From: Hortaea werneckii
Taxonomy: Eukaryota; Ascomycota; Dothideomycetes; Mycosphaerellales; Teratosphaeriaceae
Direction of reading: 5' to 3'
NCBI GenBank assembly: GCA_037044905.1
Contig: JBAOKB010000168.1
Location: 62,001 to 126,000, forward strand
DNA: 64,000 nucleotides
The stretch's first letter is position 1; every line of letters begins with the position of its first letter. Shown in pieces: positions 11,620 through 23,699 of the stretch. The translations under genes and the position numbers were made by a program. The notes under the pieces are model-generated. The model was not told the origin of the DNA and searched no databases. It saw nothing but the letters and a program-made list of their open reading frames with translations.

Positions 11620-13635
11620 ATGTTTGCTCGCTTGACTCCCTTCTTCGCCAGCAGGACTGCGAGTCACCTGCGCACCTTCTCAACCACCGCAACGCGAAGA
11701 GCGATCGAGATGGAGACGGTCAACACCACCGCCCGGCTGCAGAAGCTGCGCGAGCTGATGCGCCAGCATGAGGTAGATCTATATAGTATGAATCGTCCAT
11801 ACCGCCGAATCCGATCGCTGACTGACTCTGTGCCCGTGTAAATAGTCGTTCCGTCCGAAGACGCCCATTCCAGCGAGTACATCGCCCATACAGATGCCCG
11901 CCGTGAGTTCATCTCTGGCTTCACGGGCTCCGCTGGCACAGCTGTAGTCTCGCTCGATAAGGCCGCGCTAGCTACAGATGGCAGATACTTTAACCAAGCC
12001 AGCAAGCAACTGGATGGCAACTGGGAGCTATTGAAACAAGGGCTGCAGGATGTACCGACCTGGCAGGAATGGACGGCGGATCAATCTGCACCAGGCGATG
12101 GGCAAAGTGGAAAGGTTGTTGGTGTTGACCCGACTATCATCACTGCCCCCGATGCCAAGAAGCTGCAAGAAAAGATCAAGAAGAAAGGCGGGAAGGAACT
12201 GGTCGCGATTGGTGAGAATCTGGTCGACCAGGTCTGGGGCGCCGACAAGCCATCCAGACCAAATGAGCCAGCTCGGGTACTCGGCCAGGAGTACGCGGGC
12301 AGGAAGTTCCAGGACAAGATCGAGGAGCTACGGAAGGAGCTAGACAAGAAGAAGGCCGCCGCCTTTGTCGTCAGCATGATGGATGAGATCGCATGGCTCT
12401 TCAACATGCGTGGCAACGATATCCCGTACAACCCGGTCTTCTTCAGCTATGCCGTCGTGACGCCAACGACTGTAACCCTGTACATTGATGGATCCAAGCT
12501 GGACGAGAAGGCGAAAGCCCACTTGATGGGCGTCACCATCAGACCCTATGAGGAGATCTTTTCTGACATTGCCAGTCTTGCGGAAAGTGGCAAAGAGTCC
12601 TCCGGCGATGCATCTGCAGCGCCGAAGAAGAAGTACCTGGTGTCTACAAAGGCTTCATGGGCTCTGCAAAGAGCGCTCGGTGGCGAGAGTAACGTCGATG
12701 AGGTCCGATCGCCGGTAGGAGACGCTAAGGCAATCAAAAACCCTACCGAGCTCGAAGGCATGCGCGCATGCCATATCCGTGATGGCGCAGCGCTGACTGA
12801 ATTCTTCGCCTGGCTCGAGGACGAACTCATCACGAAGCAAACCAAGCTCGACGAAGTCCAAGCTGCAGACAAGCTCGAGCAGATCCGAAGCAAGCACGAC
12901 AAGTACATGGGCCTCAGCTTCGACACCATCTCCTCTACGGGCGAGAACGCCGCTGTGATCCACTACAAGCCAGAGCCAGGCGCATGCTCCATCATCGATC
13001 CATCGAAAGTCTACCTCTGCGACTCAGGAGCGCAGTACCTAGACGGCACGACCGACACGACGCGAACCCTACACTTTGGCGAACCGACGGCCATGGAGAA
13101 GGAATCCTACACGCTCGTGCTCAAGGGGCACATCGCACTCGACCAAGCCGTGTTCCCGAAGGGCACCTCCGGCTTCGCCCTCGACACCCTCGCACGGCAA
13201 TACCTGTGGCAGAACGGGCTCGAGTACCGACACGGCACGGGCCACGGCATCGGCTCCTACCTCAACGTCCACGAGGGACCCATCGGCATCGGGACACGGA
13301 TCCAATACAGCGAGGTGCCCCTCGCCATCGGCAATGTCATCTCCAACGAACCGGGATACTACGAAGACGGCGCGTTCGGCGTACGGATCGAGAACGTGAT
13401 CATGGTGAAGGAAGCGACGACGCGGCATCGGTTCGGGGAGAAGCCGTATTTCGGGTTCGAGCACGTGACGATGACGCCCATGTGTCGGAAGCTGGTGGAC
13501 GTGGGGCTGCTGACGCCGGCGGAGAAGCAGTGGATCGATGCGTATCATGCGGAGGTGTTGGAGAAGACGGGGAAGTTTTTCAGGGAGGATCCGAGGACGA
13601 TGAGGTGGTTGGAGAGGGAGTGTGCGCCTTATTAG
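11620..13635 (+). CDS. AMPP: Xaa-Pro aminopeptidase P (M24B)
   Basis: A metallo-aminopeptidase that removes an N-terminal residue preceding proline. Exon 1 (11620-11785) ends TAT A|GTATGA; the intron is 11786-11845 (60 nt); exon 2 runs to 13635, giving 651 residues. The creatinase-like N-domain shows FISGFTGSAGTAVVS and ATDGRYFNQA. The pita-bread catalytic domain has the metal ligands: Asp pair in YLDGTTDTTRT, His in HGTGHGIG, and Glu residues in NEPGYYEDG and RIENV. The first 29 residues (MFARLTPFFAS...TTATRRA) form a mitochondrial-like leader, followed by an internal start METVNTTARL, so two isoforms are possible. No frame break. Confidence 0.93.
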
Positions 13636-14028
13636 GGTCATTTAGGAAATCAAAGATGAGTCGTATTAAATATGTGAAAGATGATTTCTTCGGGTTTGTC
13701 ATGACTTCATGTAGCTTATATGCCCGAGTGCACAATGGAGAGATGCTAATCAGGAAATCTGGCGATGTTCTTGATATCCGTCCAACGTTTCTGTGCACAA
13801 CTCAATTCGTCTTTGATGAAACTAGCAACAGATGTGTTCGTCGAGAGAGGCCCCTGACCATTTAATTGTCAACTATGCAGAATGGTACATATGATGTCTC
13901 CCACGAGCACCCAGATCGATTGCGATCTTCGGCCTCCCTGCACCATATGCCGAGGGCGTAGCTTCCTTGCGAGAGGATCGGGGTAAAAAGCCACCGATCA
14001 AGAACACCACACTCGACAAGCCCAGTCC
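13636..14028. other. Convergent intergenic region
   Basis: This lies between the aminopeptidase P stop and the end of the minus-strand gene at 14029. The aminopeptidase frame does not continue. Nothing recognised. Confidence 0.5.
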
Positions 14029-14392
14029 TCACCACCCACTCTCCACCCTCTGCAACTCCTGCGCCACCATCTCGCGCCCAAAATGGCGCTCAGCGATCTC
14101 TCTCAACTCGGCCGCATTGCCCTCTTCGCCCAGCTCGCCCTTCAGCACCACATAGCTGCGCATGAGGGAAGTGCAACTGCCCGCCTCCCCGAAACTGCCA
14201 TTGGTCGGCATGCCCTTGATCTCCTCCCTGCGCTCCGCGAGGGCGGACTCGACGCGCTGTTCGCCGAAGACGGCTTTGGTGAAGTCGGAGACCGCGCGGC
14301 CGTGCATGTTGATGATTGCATCGGTGAGGGGTTGCAGGGCGCGGTCTTGGGCGTCTTGGGTCGGGGTTGGTGGTGGAGAGTTCGGTTGGCAT
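14029..14392 (-). CDS. Small hypothetical protein with one-base frame break
   Basis: A minus-strand ATG at 14392-14390 (MPTELSTTNPDP) is followed, one frame away, by QDAQDRALQPLTDAIIN, MHGRAVSDFTKAVFGEQRV, GMPTNGSFGEAGSCTSLMR, SYVVLKGELGEEG and REIAERHFG, ending at 14029. One base too many in the CCCC/CCC-rich stretch near 14360 explains the change; removing it gives 120 residues. The protein is helical and soluble by composition. I do not recognise the family. A good donor (GTGAGC, about 14470) and a CCACAG acceptor just before the start suggest a leader intron. Confidence 0.55.
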
Positions 14393-14881
14393 GGTGAACT
14401 GTGGTGAGACTTGGTGAACCAGAGGGGGGTTAATCATATCTCCCAGGAGGCTTGAGGATGGAGAAGCTCACCTGGTGGTATATAGAAGAAGGTCTTGGTT
14501 GGTGTAGGGTATAGCCGTTACGGTGTTGTATACGGAGATCGGGACTCGAATGTGGTTCTTGAAAGAGGAGAGTATTGTTGAAAAAGACAGGATTCCGACG
14601 AGGACTTTATACAAACTCGAGAAGACGTGTGAAAGCTTTGGTGGACTGTAAAAGGTCTTTGCTAGGCATGTGGACGTGCTAGATGAAGTCCATGAGAAGC
14701 TCGTGTTTGCATGTGATGAAAAGGTTCGGTCTCAAGAGGGAAGGCACGGCTTAAGTAGTTGCTGTACAGGTGAATACCTTCCGGACAAAGACGCAATGTT
14801 TGCGTCGCAGGCAAATGATTATCCTTTTAAGCCATGCATGTCTTTTATCATACATCCAGTGTTAACAAAGGGTTCAAGGTC
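14393..14881. other. Leader of the 14-kb gene and tail of the FUN14 gene
   Basis: The minus-strand leader of the upstream gene, with the probable 5' UTR intron from GTGAGC near 14470 to CCACAG near 14399, then spacer before the FUN14-gene stop. No other gene seen. Confidence 0.45.
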
Positions 14882-15446
14882 TTAGAACTCAGCAAAAGCG
14901 CTCAGAGCAAACATGGCCCCAAAGCAGATCTTGAACGCCATGTTATCCTGAACCGCGCTCCGCATGTCGATGTTCGAAAAGTACTTCTGCATGCGTTTGT
15001 AAGGAACCAGGTGAATGCCGTAGCTCTCGGCAGTTTGCACTCCGACAATGAGGAGGCCAACAAGCAGGGTCAGGGGCTTGGAGAAGACAGAGATTGATAA
15101 GCCAGCGATGAGACCTGAAAGAGTGAAAGCAAGATACATTAGCGGATCTACACTTGTCAAAAGATAACAAAATGGATGTACCTATTATGGACCCGGCGCT
15201 CATTTGCCTCACAGCTCTAGGATTCAAGCCGCCTTTCTCATTCACGACAGGTGTCCGCGCATCGTGCTGGTACTGCGAGAAAGACCAATCTTTTGGACTG
15301 ACACTCGATGGGCCCGAGTCTAATCGTATCCGTCTACGTGATTGGAAGGTCTGGTGAAGCAATACCGCGCTCGATATTCCTAGGCCTGCTGCAAATAGCG
15401 GAGTCCGAAGGTGAAAGAGGTTCGGGTTGAGTATACGGGAGGCCAT
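14882..15446 (-). CDS. FUN14-domain mitochondrial membrane protein
   Basis: FUN14 proteins are small outer-membrane proteins of mitochondria; animal FUNDC1 is a mitophagy receptor, while the roles in filamentous fungi are less clear. Exon 1 (15446-15182) encodes an N-terminus with hydrophobic segment (TPLFAAGLGISSAVLL) and RQMSAGSIIG. The intron is 15181-15115 (67 nt, GTACAT...TTTCAG). Exon 2 (15114-14882) continues LIAGLSISVFSKPLTLLVG, LLIVGVQTAESYGIHLVPY and a last hydrophobic stretch FGAMFALSAFAEF. Total is 165 residues with no frame break. The SAGSIxG start of the domain and its Gly-rich helices fit FUN14. Confidence 0.82.
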
Positions 15447-15854
15447 GATGCGAGATTTGTGTTCAAGGATGATCTCGAGTCCAAGGTCGTTGCTAGCCGT
15501 CGCGTGGAAGGGTGAGTTGGCCTTTTGCTGTGGCGGAAGAGGCGAAACAACTGAAGTTCACTTCGGCCGACGTGACCAAAGCGCGCGCTTATGACGTGGA
15601 GTGCCAATGCCACGTGCTTCTGAGCCCCACCTCCGCTCTCCGACTTTCGACCCCAGGCTTCTCCTGCATCTGACCGAAGTCAGGCAATCGTAACCTGAGA
15701 AATATCAATATCAAACCTCTATGGAAATAAATCGCTTGGAGATCATGCCATCTTAGAATTTCTGGAATTATCATGGCAATCCGATCTTGTTAAAAAGCAT
15801 CCTCATAGAAGCGGCATTTGAAATTGGAAACCTCCCACATCCTTGTATGCCATC
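15447..15854. promoter_or_regulatory. Divergent intergenic region, FUN14 gene and membrane protein gene
   Basis: About 400 bases between divergent starts. No specific element recognised. Confidence 0.4.
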
Positions 15855-16572
15855 ATGGCCATGGCCGCACTCCTAGACACAAACCACCTGCAGGACGTCA
15901 TCTCAGATCTTCGCGAAGAAGGGACACGCAACCTGAAAGCCTCCCGGACATTCATTCATCACCACACCGGCCAACCTCGGCGCCCGCTTCCTGAACCAGT
16001 TACACCCCGAACAGCAACCGTTGACATGGCTAGACCTGGTGAAGATTTCGCTGTTTCTACTGTGGCGTATCCATCTTACCTTCATGTCCCTGCTAGCCAT
16101 CTACGCCGTCTCGCTCGCGATCGCAGCGGTGGGGAATATGTCGGAGTGGAGGATCACGCGACCGCCTGAGGACCAGGTGCGGGCGATCACGACGGGGATT
16201 GGGATGTTCCATCTCACGATGGTGCTCACTTTGAGTGTGCTCTGGGGGTTTGAGCTGCCGATTAGCTATCCCTGGCTGCTCGTCTACAGCATAGCAGGCA
16301 TTGTGGGGACGTTTATCTGTGGGATGGTGGGCGGCGTATTATTGATTGCGGGGTGGAAGATGCTGAAAGGGACGTGGGAGCGGATGTATTGGCCGGGAAG
16401 GAATCGCGGAAGCGATGCCGCAGAGCAGACGGAGAAGCGGAGAGCGCCACAGCATGTACATGGGGCTGGACGTGTGCTGTTCTCTAATGAAGAAGTTCGC
16501 AATCCAAGTCTCTTGGACGAGAATGGAGATGTGAGGGAGGAGCTGATAAATGTGCCAGATCAGGCTGGCTGA
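15855..16572 (+). CDS. Hypothetical multi-pass membrane protein, one-base frame break
   Basis: From ATG 15855 the protein reads MAMAALLDTNHLQDVISDLR and KASRTFI. It then continues one frame away as TTPANLGARFLNQLHPEQQ and LTWLDLVKISLFLLW. At least three hydrophobic segments follow: FMSLLAIYAVSLAIAAVG, a segment around GMFHLTMVLTLSVLWGF, and PWLLVYSIAGIVGTFICGMV running into GGVLLIAGWKML. The C-terminal tail is charged. The break is at TTCATTCATC (15951-15960): removing one T gives 238 residues. No known domain recognised; it looks like a conserved fungal membrane protein. Confidence 0.65.
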
Positions 16573-16874
16573 TTTGAATTAATTATTGGTACTGCGTTAC
16601 TACCTCCAGTCTTTCCTCGTCTTCTCGGCCAGCGCATGTGGCCATTGCGCTGGCTACGCTCGCCACGGCATATTGATATCTGATGATTCTGATGTCAAAC
16701 CACCAGTCATGTAATGTGCTGCGTCTGATGCGCACCCCGCTGCCCCTTCCACAACGCTGGCGTAAGGTGCGTTCTTCGCAAGGCGCCCGTCGACGCTGCT
16801 GACAGATCCTGCTACGAAGGCAAACCCAATCTTCAGATCATCCCACCCCCATTATGAATCGTATGGCGAATACT
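16573..16874. other. Convergent intergenic region
   Basis: 300 bases between two gene 3' ends. Nothing recognised. Confidence 0.5.
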
Positions 16875-17338
16875 TCATCGTTTCTTGCTCTTTGCCTTCC
16901 CGGTCTTCCCGAATACCATTTTGTTCCTCTCTTTTCTATGACCTGTGCTTTTCTGCACCCGCGCTGCCTTCTGTTTCTTCTGCTTCTCGTTGCGCTCTAA
17001 TCTCCAACTGCCGCTCGGTTTTGCTTTCGCGGCTGAGCCGTCCACGTCCATTTCTGCATCATCTGCTTGAACGAGGTTCGTTAGATCGATCCTTCATACG
17101 TCGAATGAAATATCGCGGACGTACCTTCCGCATCCTTGTCCTCAGTTTTATTGGCGACGCCATCCTTGTCGTCTGAGCCTTCTACCTCCATATCCTGCTC
17201 GGACTTCTGCTGCTGTGCAAGCTCGAGTAATTTAGCGTTCATGCGCTCGCTGCGGGCGATCTCGGCGGGGCCAAAGAGTTTCTTCTTCAGGTTTTGGTTG
17301 TTCTTCTTGACGCGGCTTGAGCGCGAGGACTTAGCCAT
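16875..17338 (-). CDS. DUF2423 (YBL028C-like) nucleolar basic protein
   Basis: The first residues MAKSSRSSRVKKNNQNLKKK, then FGPAEIARSERMNAKLLEL, are the conserved DUF2423 block; yeast YBL028C of this family is nucleolar and linked to pre-ribosomes. Exon 1 is 17338-17125. The intron begins GTACGT at 17124 and ends at tandem acceptors AAG/CAG (about 17066-17063). Exon 2 runs from 17062 to the TGA at 16877-16875 and ends in NKMVFGKTGKAKSKKR, a strongly basic tail. Using CAG gives 133 residues; using AAG adds one. Both keep frame. Short, basic and soluble, without membrane segments. Confidence 0.8.
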
Positions 17339-17966
17339 GGTTGCAAGTGAACAGCGCTGTAATATCCAGAGTCGTTCTCGTTGCTTGAGAGCCCGGGCGT
17401 GTGGTATAGTCGCAAAGCAGTTCCAGACTTTCTTTGAAGAGAGCGAGGCTACCGAAAGTTCGGCTCGTGCGCCGGCGCGCTTCCGGGCAAAGAGGCGCTA
17501 AGATAACGATACTGCACCTCGCAAATCGCTCACTACTCGCGTCGATCTCGCGCTTCCCGATCCGAGACGGCGTTGTGGGAGAGACGCTGTTTGTGAATAC
17601 ATTGTCGTTGGGGATTGTAGTCTTGTCTTTTGGCGTGTGCAAATACGGCCCTGCGCTTTGACGTGATTGGTGGCATGTGACCGCAGGACCAGGCGTTGAT
17701 GAAGTCGCACAAGTCAATGGCCGCATCGCACCTTCCTCCAGAATGAGCGCAAAGCCTCGCTCACTCTTCAACCTTTCACCTGACTCCCTCACTTCCTCTC
17801 GGTGGCGCGATTGCGCTACGCCAGACCTTTCTGTCGCTTTCGACACAGCGACAAAGTACCCGCAGTCTACCGACACCTCTACTCCCGACAGTGCTGCAGA
17901 AGCTCCACTCGCACTTGCCCATCTGGTGACGTACCAATTCGACGCGGCAGCAAGCGCTGAGAGCGC
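17339..17966. promoter_or_regulatory. Divergent promoter region, DUF2423 gene and SUMO ligase
   Basis: About 630 bases hold both promoters. Frames on both strands show no family features. No named element recognised. Confidence 0.4.
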
Positions 17967-20316
17967 ATGGCGATGGCGTCCGGCGGGCACGAAATGCTGC
18001 AGCAGAAACCGGCATTGGAGGCCAAGATCAAGACCCTTGTCAACTCCGACCTCAAAGAGATCTGCAGAGCCTACAACCAGAATGTGTCGGGTACCAAGGC
18101 TTTGTTACAGGGCAGGTGCTTGGAGGGTGAGTGCTTTCCACGTCCATGAGGGAGTGGTCGTTTAGCAGGGAAATGAAAAGAGTACAAACCGCTGACAACC
18201 TGCTTGCTACAGTGCTGAACGATGTCATACGCACAGGAGATGTAAGAGCATTCGAAGATCTGAAGCATCGGGCTCAGTACAAGGGACAACCACTGGCTGT
18301 GGACGCGACTTCCGCGAACATCTGCCAGTACCTACAATTCAACGCCAGCGAGTATGAAGGCGCACGGCATAGGTGGAGGTCGGTTAGGCGGAGGTCCTGG
18401 CCTCAACAGATTTGGAGGAGGTGGAAGACGTACGTTGGCCCCACTCTGCGCGCTGTTTGATATGCGGCTACTAACAATTTCTGGAGCAGCTTTCAAATCG
18501 AGTCCCTTCTACGAGATCATTGAGACTGTTTTGCCGTTGCAAGAATTACCAGGTACCGACCCCTTGAGTTTGAGATCCAAAAGAGTACACTTACGATTCT
18601 AACACAGTTGGCCCAGAGATGCCGCAAAATCGCCACACGGTTAAAAACACCATTAATCTGAACGCCGATCAGTGCTCACGGATTGCGAATGACGGCATGC
18701 GCTTGCTATTATACTGCGGTGTTACCGCAAGCATGAACCCCTATCAGACTGTCGACGTGGCTTTCCCGAATCAGATCGAAGTCAAAGTGAACGGCGACGA
18801 TGTCAAAGCGAACTTCAAGGGCCTAAAGAACAAGCCCGGATCGACTAAGCCGGCGGACCTCACTGAAAGGTTTCGCACACGCCCAGTAGGGTACGATAAC
18901 CAAATCACGTTGACTTATGCGCTCACGACGAAGAGGTATTCGTACATGATCTACCTGGTCCGGCACATCAAGTCGAACACGCTGGCCGATCGAATTAAGC
19001 AGCAGAGTGTCATCCCTAAACAGAGAGTTATCGACGAGCTTTGCAAAGCAAACGAAGATCCCGACATCGAGGCGACGTCGACGAGGATGTCTTTGAAGGA
19101 TCCAATTTCCACTGTCCGTATTAGCCTTCCTGTCCGATCGACTGTTTGCACGCATATGCAATGCTTTGACGGCACCATGTTCCTGGAAATGATGGAGCAA
19201 GCGCCACTATGGAACTGTCCAATATGCAATAAGACAGTGTCCTTCCAGTCTCTCTGTATCGATAAATATTTCCAGGACATTCTTCACAACACTCCAGCGT
19301 CGATTGAGAAGGTGGACGTGGAACCCAATGGGGAGTGGAAGGTCATTAAGGAAGAGGAAGAAGAAGAGGCAAACGGTACCAACAAGCCGCGAGCATCATA
19401 CGATGATGATTTCGATGACGATCTTGTTGAGGTATCGGAGGCGCCGAAGGCAGTCAACGGCCTTAAGGCAGAGAGTCAGCCGCCGGTGGCAAACAGGTCA
19501 CCCATGCCGGGCGCGTTCAATACTCCGCCTTTGACATCGCGGGAGCCGTCAGTGGCACAGTCGGCGGCGTCAGCGAATAGGCCTAATAAGAGGCCATCAG
19601 GGGCGGTCATTGACCTCACGCTCTCAGACGATGATGAGGAGCAGCCACCACGCCCAGCGAAGCGAACGGCTCCTAATCCATCCCGCAGTGAAGGAAATGC
19701 AAACTCCTCCAACTCTTACAACACTCCCGCATCATTACCAGACCGCCATCGTGATCCGTACGCACCTCCTGCACCACAACAACCTTCGTATCAGCCTCCT
19801 GTGTCGTTCCCATTAGCGCCATCCACCAACTCTGCATCATCATTCCGGGGCACTGACAATTACAGGCCACACAACTACCCACAACGACAGCCATCAACAG
19901 ATGGAGGATCTGCGCGGGGTACACAGTCACCCGCCACCAGACCGACACTGCCTGGCATAGGTGCAGCAGGATGGGGGCCGGCGGTGGCACAACCCTCACG
20001 ACCGTCCATCCAGCCGCCGTCCAACTATAATGGGCCGCAATCTTTCAGCATCAGACCGCCGCCGTCGCCAGGCGGACCACAGTCACCGGCATCAGGGCGT
20101 CAGTCTGCAGGCAGCGTAGGCGGGCCGAGGTTGCCGCCTATCAATCTTGACGGTTGGGGTGGATGGCAAACTCCTTCGAGCCAGAATCGGAATGAAGGGG
20201 GGTGGAGAGGGAGCGATAGCAGGGAGGAAGCTATTCCAATAGTCCAAACTAGAACACAGTGGAGTTGGGACAATGGGCAAGCGTGGAGGTCACTTTCAAT
20301 CTCGAGATGGACCTGA
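17967..20316 (+). CDS. SIZ1: SIZ/PIAS-type SUMO E3 ligase (SP-RING)
   Basis: Transfers SUMO from Ubc9 to nuclear targets. Four exons: 17967-18126, 18213-18429, 18490-18552, 18608-20316, with GTGAGT, GTACGT and GTACCG donors and a CTAAC branch point in intron 2. Order of domains: SAP-like DNA-binding helix pair (VNSDLKEICRAYNQNVSG), Gly-rich linker, PINIT domain (FKSSPFYEIIETVLP through NQITLTYALTTKRY), then the SP-RING with C-x-H in VCTHMQCFDG and WNCPICNKTV, a SUMO-interacting-type motif VIDLTLSDDDEE, and a long Pro/Ser/Gln-rich tail. Exon 2 has one base too many near 18361: the frame must move to give GIGGGRLGGGPGLNRFGG. With that correction all exon phases agree and the protein is 715 residues. 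Confidence 0.88.
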
Positions 20317-21297
20317 TGTTCATCCACTCCAACGACGGTGGAGGTGGACGATCTCCCTCCTCTATTTGATGGTGCCCGACAGATGGTCAGGTGTGTCTCA
20401 GTCCATCGCACGTCAAGATGCGAGGAAGATGGCGTTTTGGGAAACAATGGGAAAGGCAACAATGGGAAGATATCATGGGGTTTTGGGAGGGGAGGACATA
20501 CATACAATGTGCAGATCAATCCGATTCAGATTTTACGGCATTGAAACATATCACCTTGGATGGCTTCTAGATTTGACGATGTGAACGGGCATGGATTATG
20601 CGATTGTATCGTTATGCTCGTGTGGAATAATGGAGGAGTTGCCATCCGATGCCGATTGAAATTCCGAGGTGAGCTGGTCGTAAGACCTCAATAATGCGTT
20701 GCGCTTTTTATGTCCCTGTAGATGACACAACAAAGGTATACTCACACTATAGCAAGTCTCTTACGATAGACAGATGGTACGACAAATCTGGTGATATCTG
20801 ATCTCCACCACCTGGACCTCGCCTCTTTTGCCATCCGGAACAGGTGTAGCCCTACAAACGCACGTGCATTCTGCCACTCCCACCGCCTTCCCCAAGTGTA
20901 GCTCAACTTCGAAGTAGAAAACTAACAGAAGAAGGCAGCCAATCAGGACGGAGTAGTTTTGAGACCCTGCAGACCGGGCGCCAGGGGCGTGGGCTGAAAG
21001 TGGAGCTCGAATTTTGAAATGGCCTGACTTTTGATGAGCCGGCTGGTGTCGGCGATAAGTCGCCGCTGCTTGCCGGGTCTGTTGATTATTAGGAGGACTT
21101 GTACATATCCTTTCCTTACTCCTCCAGTAGCGTCTTTCCACAACGGTTTGCATAGCATTCTATTGCAAGAAAGGATTGTTGGTCCCGGACGCGACCTTAC
21201 GCTCAATAAAAGGAGGAATCACCAACGGGTACGGAACCACTGTCAGCTTCGACAGCTTCACAACATTCGTGGGCGGCGCCACCACACCTAGCCCAAG
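20317..21297. other. Gene-free stretch before ERG3
   Basis: SUMO-ligase 3' region and ERG3 promoter, about 1 kb. No recognisable coding motif in any frame. Confidence 0.5.
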
Positions 21298-22488
21298 ATG
21301 GACGTCGTACTGGAAGTGTGCGATACCTTCCTCTTCGACAAGCTGTACGCCAGCCTTCTCCCGATTAACCCAGCTGTCGCGACATTCGACCCGATCTCGA
21401 CGATATCCGCATCCCTCAAGGGCTACGATGCCAACGCGACATTCGACCAAGCAACCTACGCCGATAATGGTCTGGCTCGATCAGGATGGCAATGGGAGCC
21501 GGCGAGCTCTTATTTCAACGTGGAACCCAGCGAATATGCGTATATGAGCAGATGGGACAGGGACAACATTTTCAGGCAGTTCATCAGCTTGTACATCCTG
21601 ACATGGTATGTTGGAACATACCCTGTGGGAATAAGTGATCGCTTTAACTAACCTACTGATCAGGCTTGCCGGCATGGCTATTTACTTCATCTGCGCAACG
21701 CTGAGCTACATCTTCGTATTCGACAAGGAAACCTTCAACCACCCCAAATACCTTAAGAACCAGATGTCCCTCGAAATCAAGCAGACCGTCGAATCCATCC
21801 GATCATGGCCATCTTCACCGTTCCCTTCTTCGTTGCTGAAGTACGCGGACACAGCTTCATGTACGACACGACCACCGACCCTGGCTTCACCCACCCGATC
21901 CTCAGCCTTTTCGGCAGCTGGTGGAACATCCTGCAGTTCCCATTCTTCCTCGTCTTCACCGACTTCTGCATCTACTGGATCCACCGCGCGCTCCACCACC
22001 CCATCCTCTACAAGCGTCTACACAAGCCGCACCACAAGTGGATCATGCCAACACCGTACGCCAGCCACGCTTTCCACCCGCTCGACGGCTACGCCCAGAG
22101 CGTCCCCTACCACCTGTTCCCCTTCTTCTTCCCCCTCCAGAAATTCGGCTACATCGCCCTCTTCGGCTTCGTGCAGATCTGGACGGTCCTGATCCACGAC
22201 GGCGAATACGTAGCCAACAGCCCCGTCATCAACGGCGCCGCCTGCCACACCATGCACCACCTGTACTTCAACTACAACTACGGCCAGTACACGACGCTGT
22301 GGGACCGACTGGGCGGCAGCTACCGCAAGCCGAACATGGAGCTCTTCCTGAAGGAGACTAAAATGAGCCAGGAGGAGTGGGCACGGCAGACCAAGGAGAT
22401 GGAGAAGATGGTTGTCGAGGTTGAGGGGAAGGATGATCGGGGTTATGGGACTGAGGAGCGGATAGCGGCTGCGAAGAAGGCGCAGTAA
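21298..22488 (+). CDS. ERG3: C-5 sterol desaturase
   Basis: Introduces the C5-C6 double bond in ergosterol synthesis in the ER membrane. Exon 1 is 21298-21605, the intron 21606-21663 (58 nt) joins TG|G in ILTWLAGMAIYF, and exon 2 runs to 22488. The fatty-acid-hydroxylase histidine boxes are complete: HRALH, HKPHH and HTMHHLYFNYNYGQ, with membrane segments before and between them (MAIFTVPFFVAEVRG, WWNILQFPFFLVFTDFCIYW). The frame breaks at ATCCG (about 21800): one more C would give the expected SIPIMAIF and 377 residues. The charged C-terminus ends with Lys/Gln. Truncation at the break would remove all histidine boxes. Confidence 0.93.
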
Positions 22489-23699
22489 AAAGAAGGACCT
22501 CCTTACGCATCTTATTTTTTGAGTGTTTGTCTAATTCGGAACGCATTTGATTAGCGGTTTTGGGGAAAATGGGGAAGGGAAAGGGGCATATTTCTGTTTC
22601 TCTCGCTTTCCCCCTTTTTTTCAATGGAGACAGGCAAAAAGGTTTGCACAAAAATACTGCTCTAATGATATTTTCCCTATTCCAAGTCAGGACCTTCTTC
22701 ACCTCTCCCGCCGCCACCAGGATTTGCGTGTTTGTTGCTCGGCCCCGTTTGCGTTTGCAGCAGGCACGTGCTTTCGGTTACACCGCGAGGTCGATAACCG
22801 GGTAAGCGAACGGTCGTTCCTTCCGGCTTTGAGTGAGTTGAGGCGTTTGTTTTTGTGACTGACGATTTCGGTGTCTTCTGGTAGATTCGACGCCTTTGTT
22901 TGGTTGCCATCGCCTTTCGAACTACAACATTTGCTTGGTCACTTCTGGTTCTGCTGATGATTGCAGTGAGGAATACGGACACAGGCGGTGCGGTCGAGGG
23001 CATTTGCTGCTTCTGGTGCTGTCACTCTTCGGCTGGGCATTCACGACTTCTGGTGCATTCACGCGTTGCCAGGCAGCCACTTGTCATCGGACAGTCACCC
23101 TTCGCAGGACGGACACCGCACGCGTCTGCCTAGCCGCGCCCTTCAATTTGAGCGGCTGCTTTCTGCACTTCTCTTTCTCTCTCTCTCGACAACCAGAGTA
23201 ACAACTGGGACTTTTTGGCGGTTGTCCACGCATCTGCCGGAAGATTCTTCATCTTCAGACGTTCACTCCTTGCGGGTGAGTCATTCGTCACCGCACGATC
23301 TTCTCTAGCAGCGTCGACGAGTCTGCCCAGGCGCCTGTCAGGGTGAACAGCTGTCTCTGCACCTCCTGTCTTCTGACACGCTCGAAGAGTTTTCAACTCA
23401 GACAACCACATCTGCCTTCTGGCATACGGTCTGCCTGGACGGTCTCCAAACGTTTTCGCCATCTCCGCCATCTCCACTGCCGAAGACACTTCTTCACCTT
23501 CGCCATTGGAAACACACCACACACAACGAACACGCTCATCGCGCCAACTTGTCCTCAGGAGTATTGAACGCATTTCCTGAAAGCCTCTGGTCTGGACGTT
23601 TCACGTACACATCCTCGCCACTTCGGATATCATCAACAGCTACAAGTGAATAAAGTCAGGAAAGTAGACATCTACAACGACCATCCGACCTACATCAAA
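22489..23699. other. Long region upstream of the F-box-like gene
   Basis: About 1.2 kb, T/C-rich in the last 600 bases with frequent CTTC/TCTG motifs. This is consistent with a long leader or promoter. No gene recognised. Confidence 0.45.

Noticed and set aside
13069..13641. 190-codon minus-strand frame over aminopeptidase P
   Set aside because: Antisense shadow created by GC-rich third positions of the real gene.
22896..23573. Overlapping frames of 75-147 codons on both strands before the F-box-like gene
   Set aside because: No motifs, mutually exclusive frames, and T/C-rich leader-like sequence.
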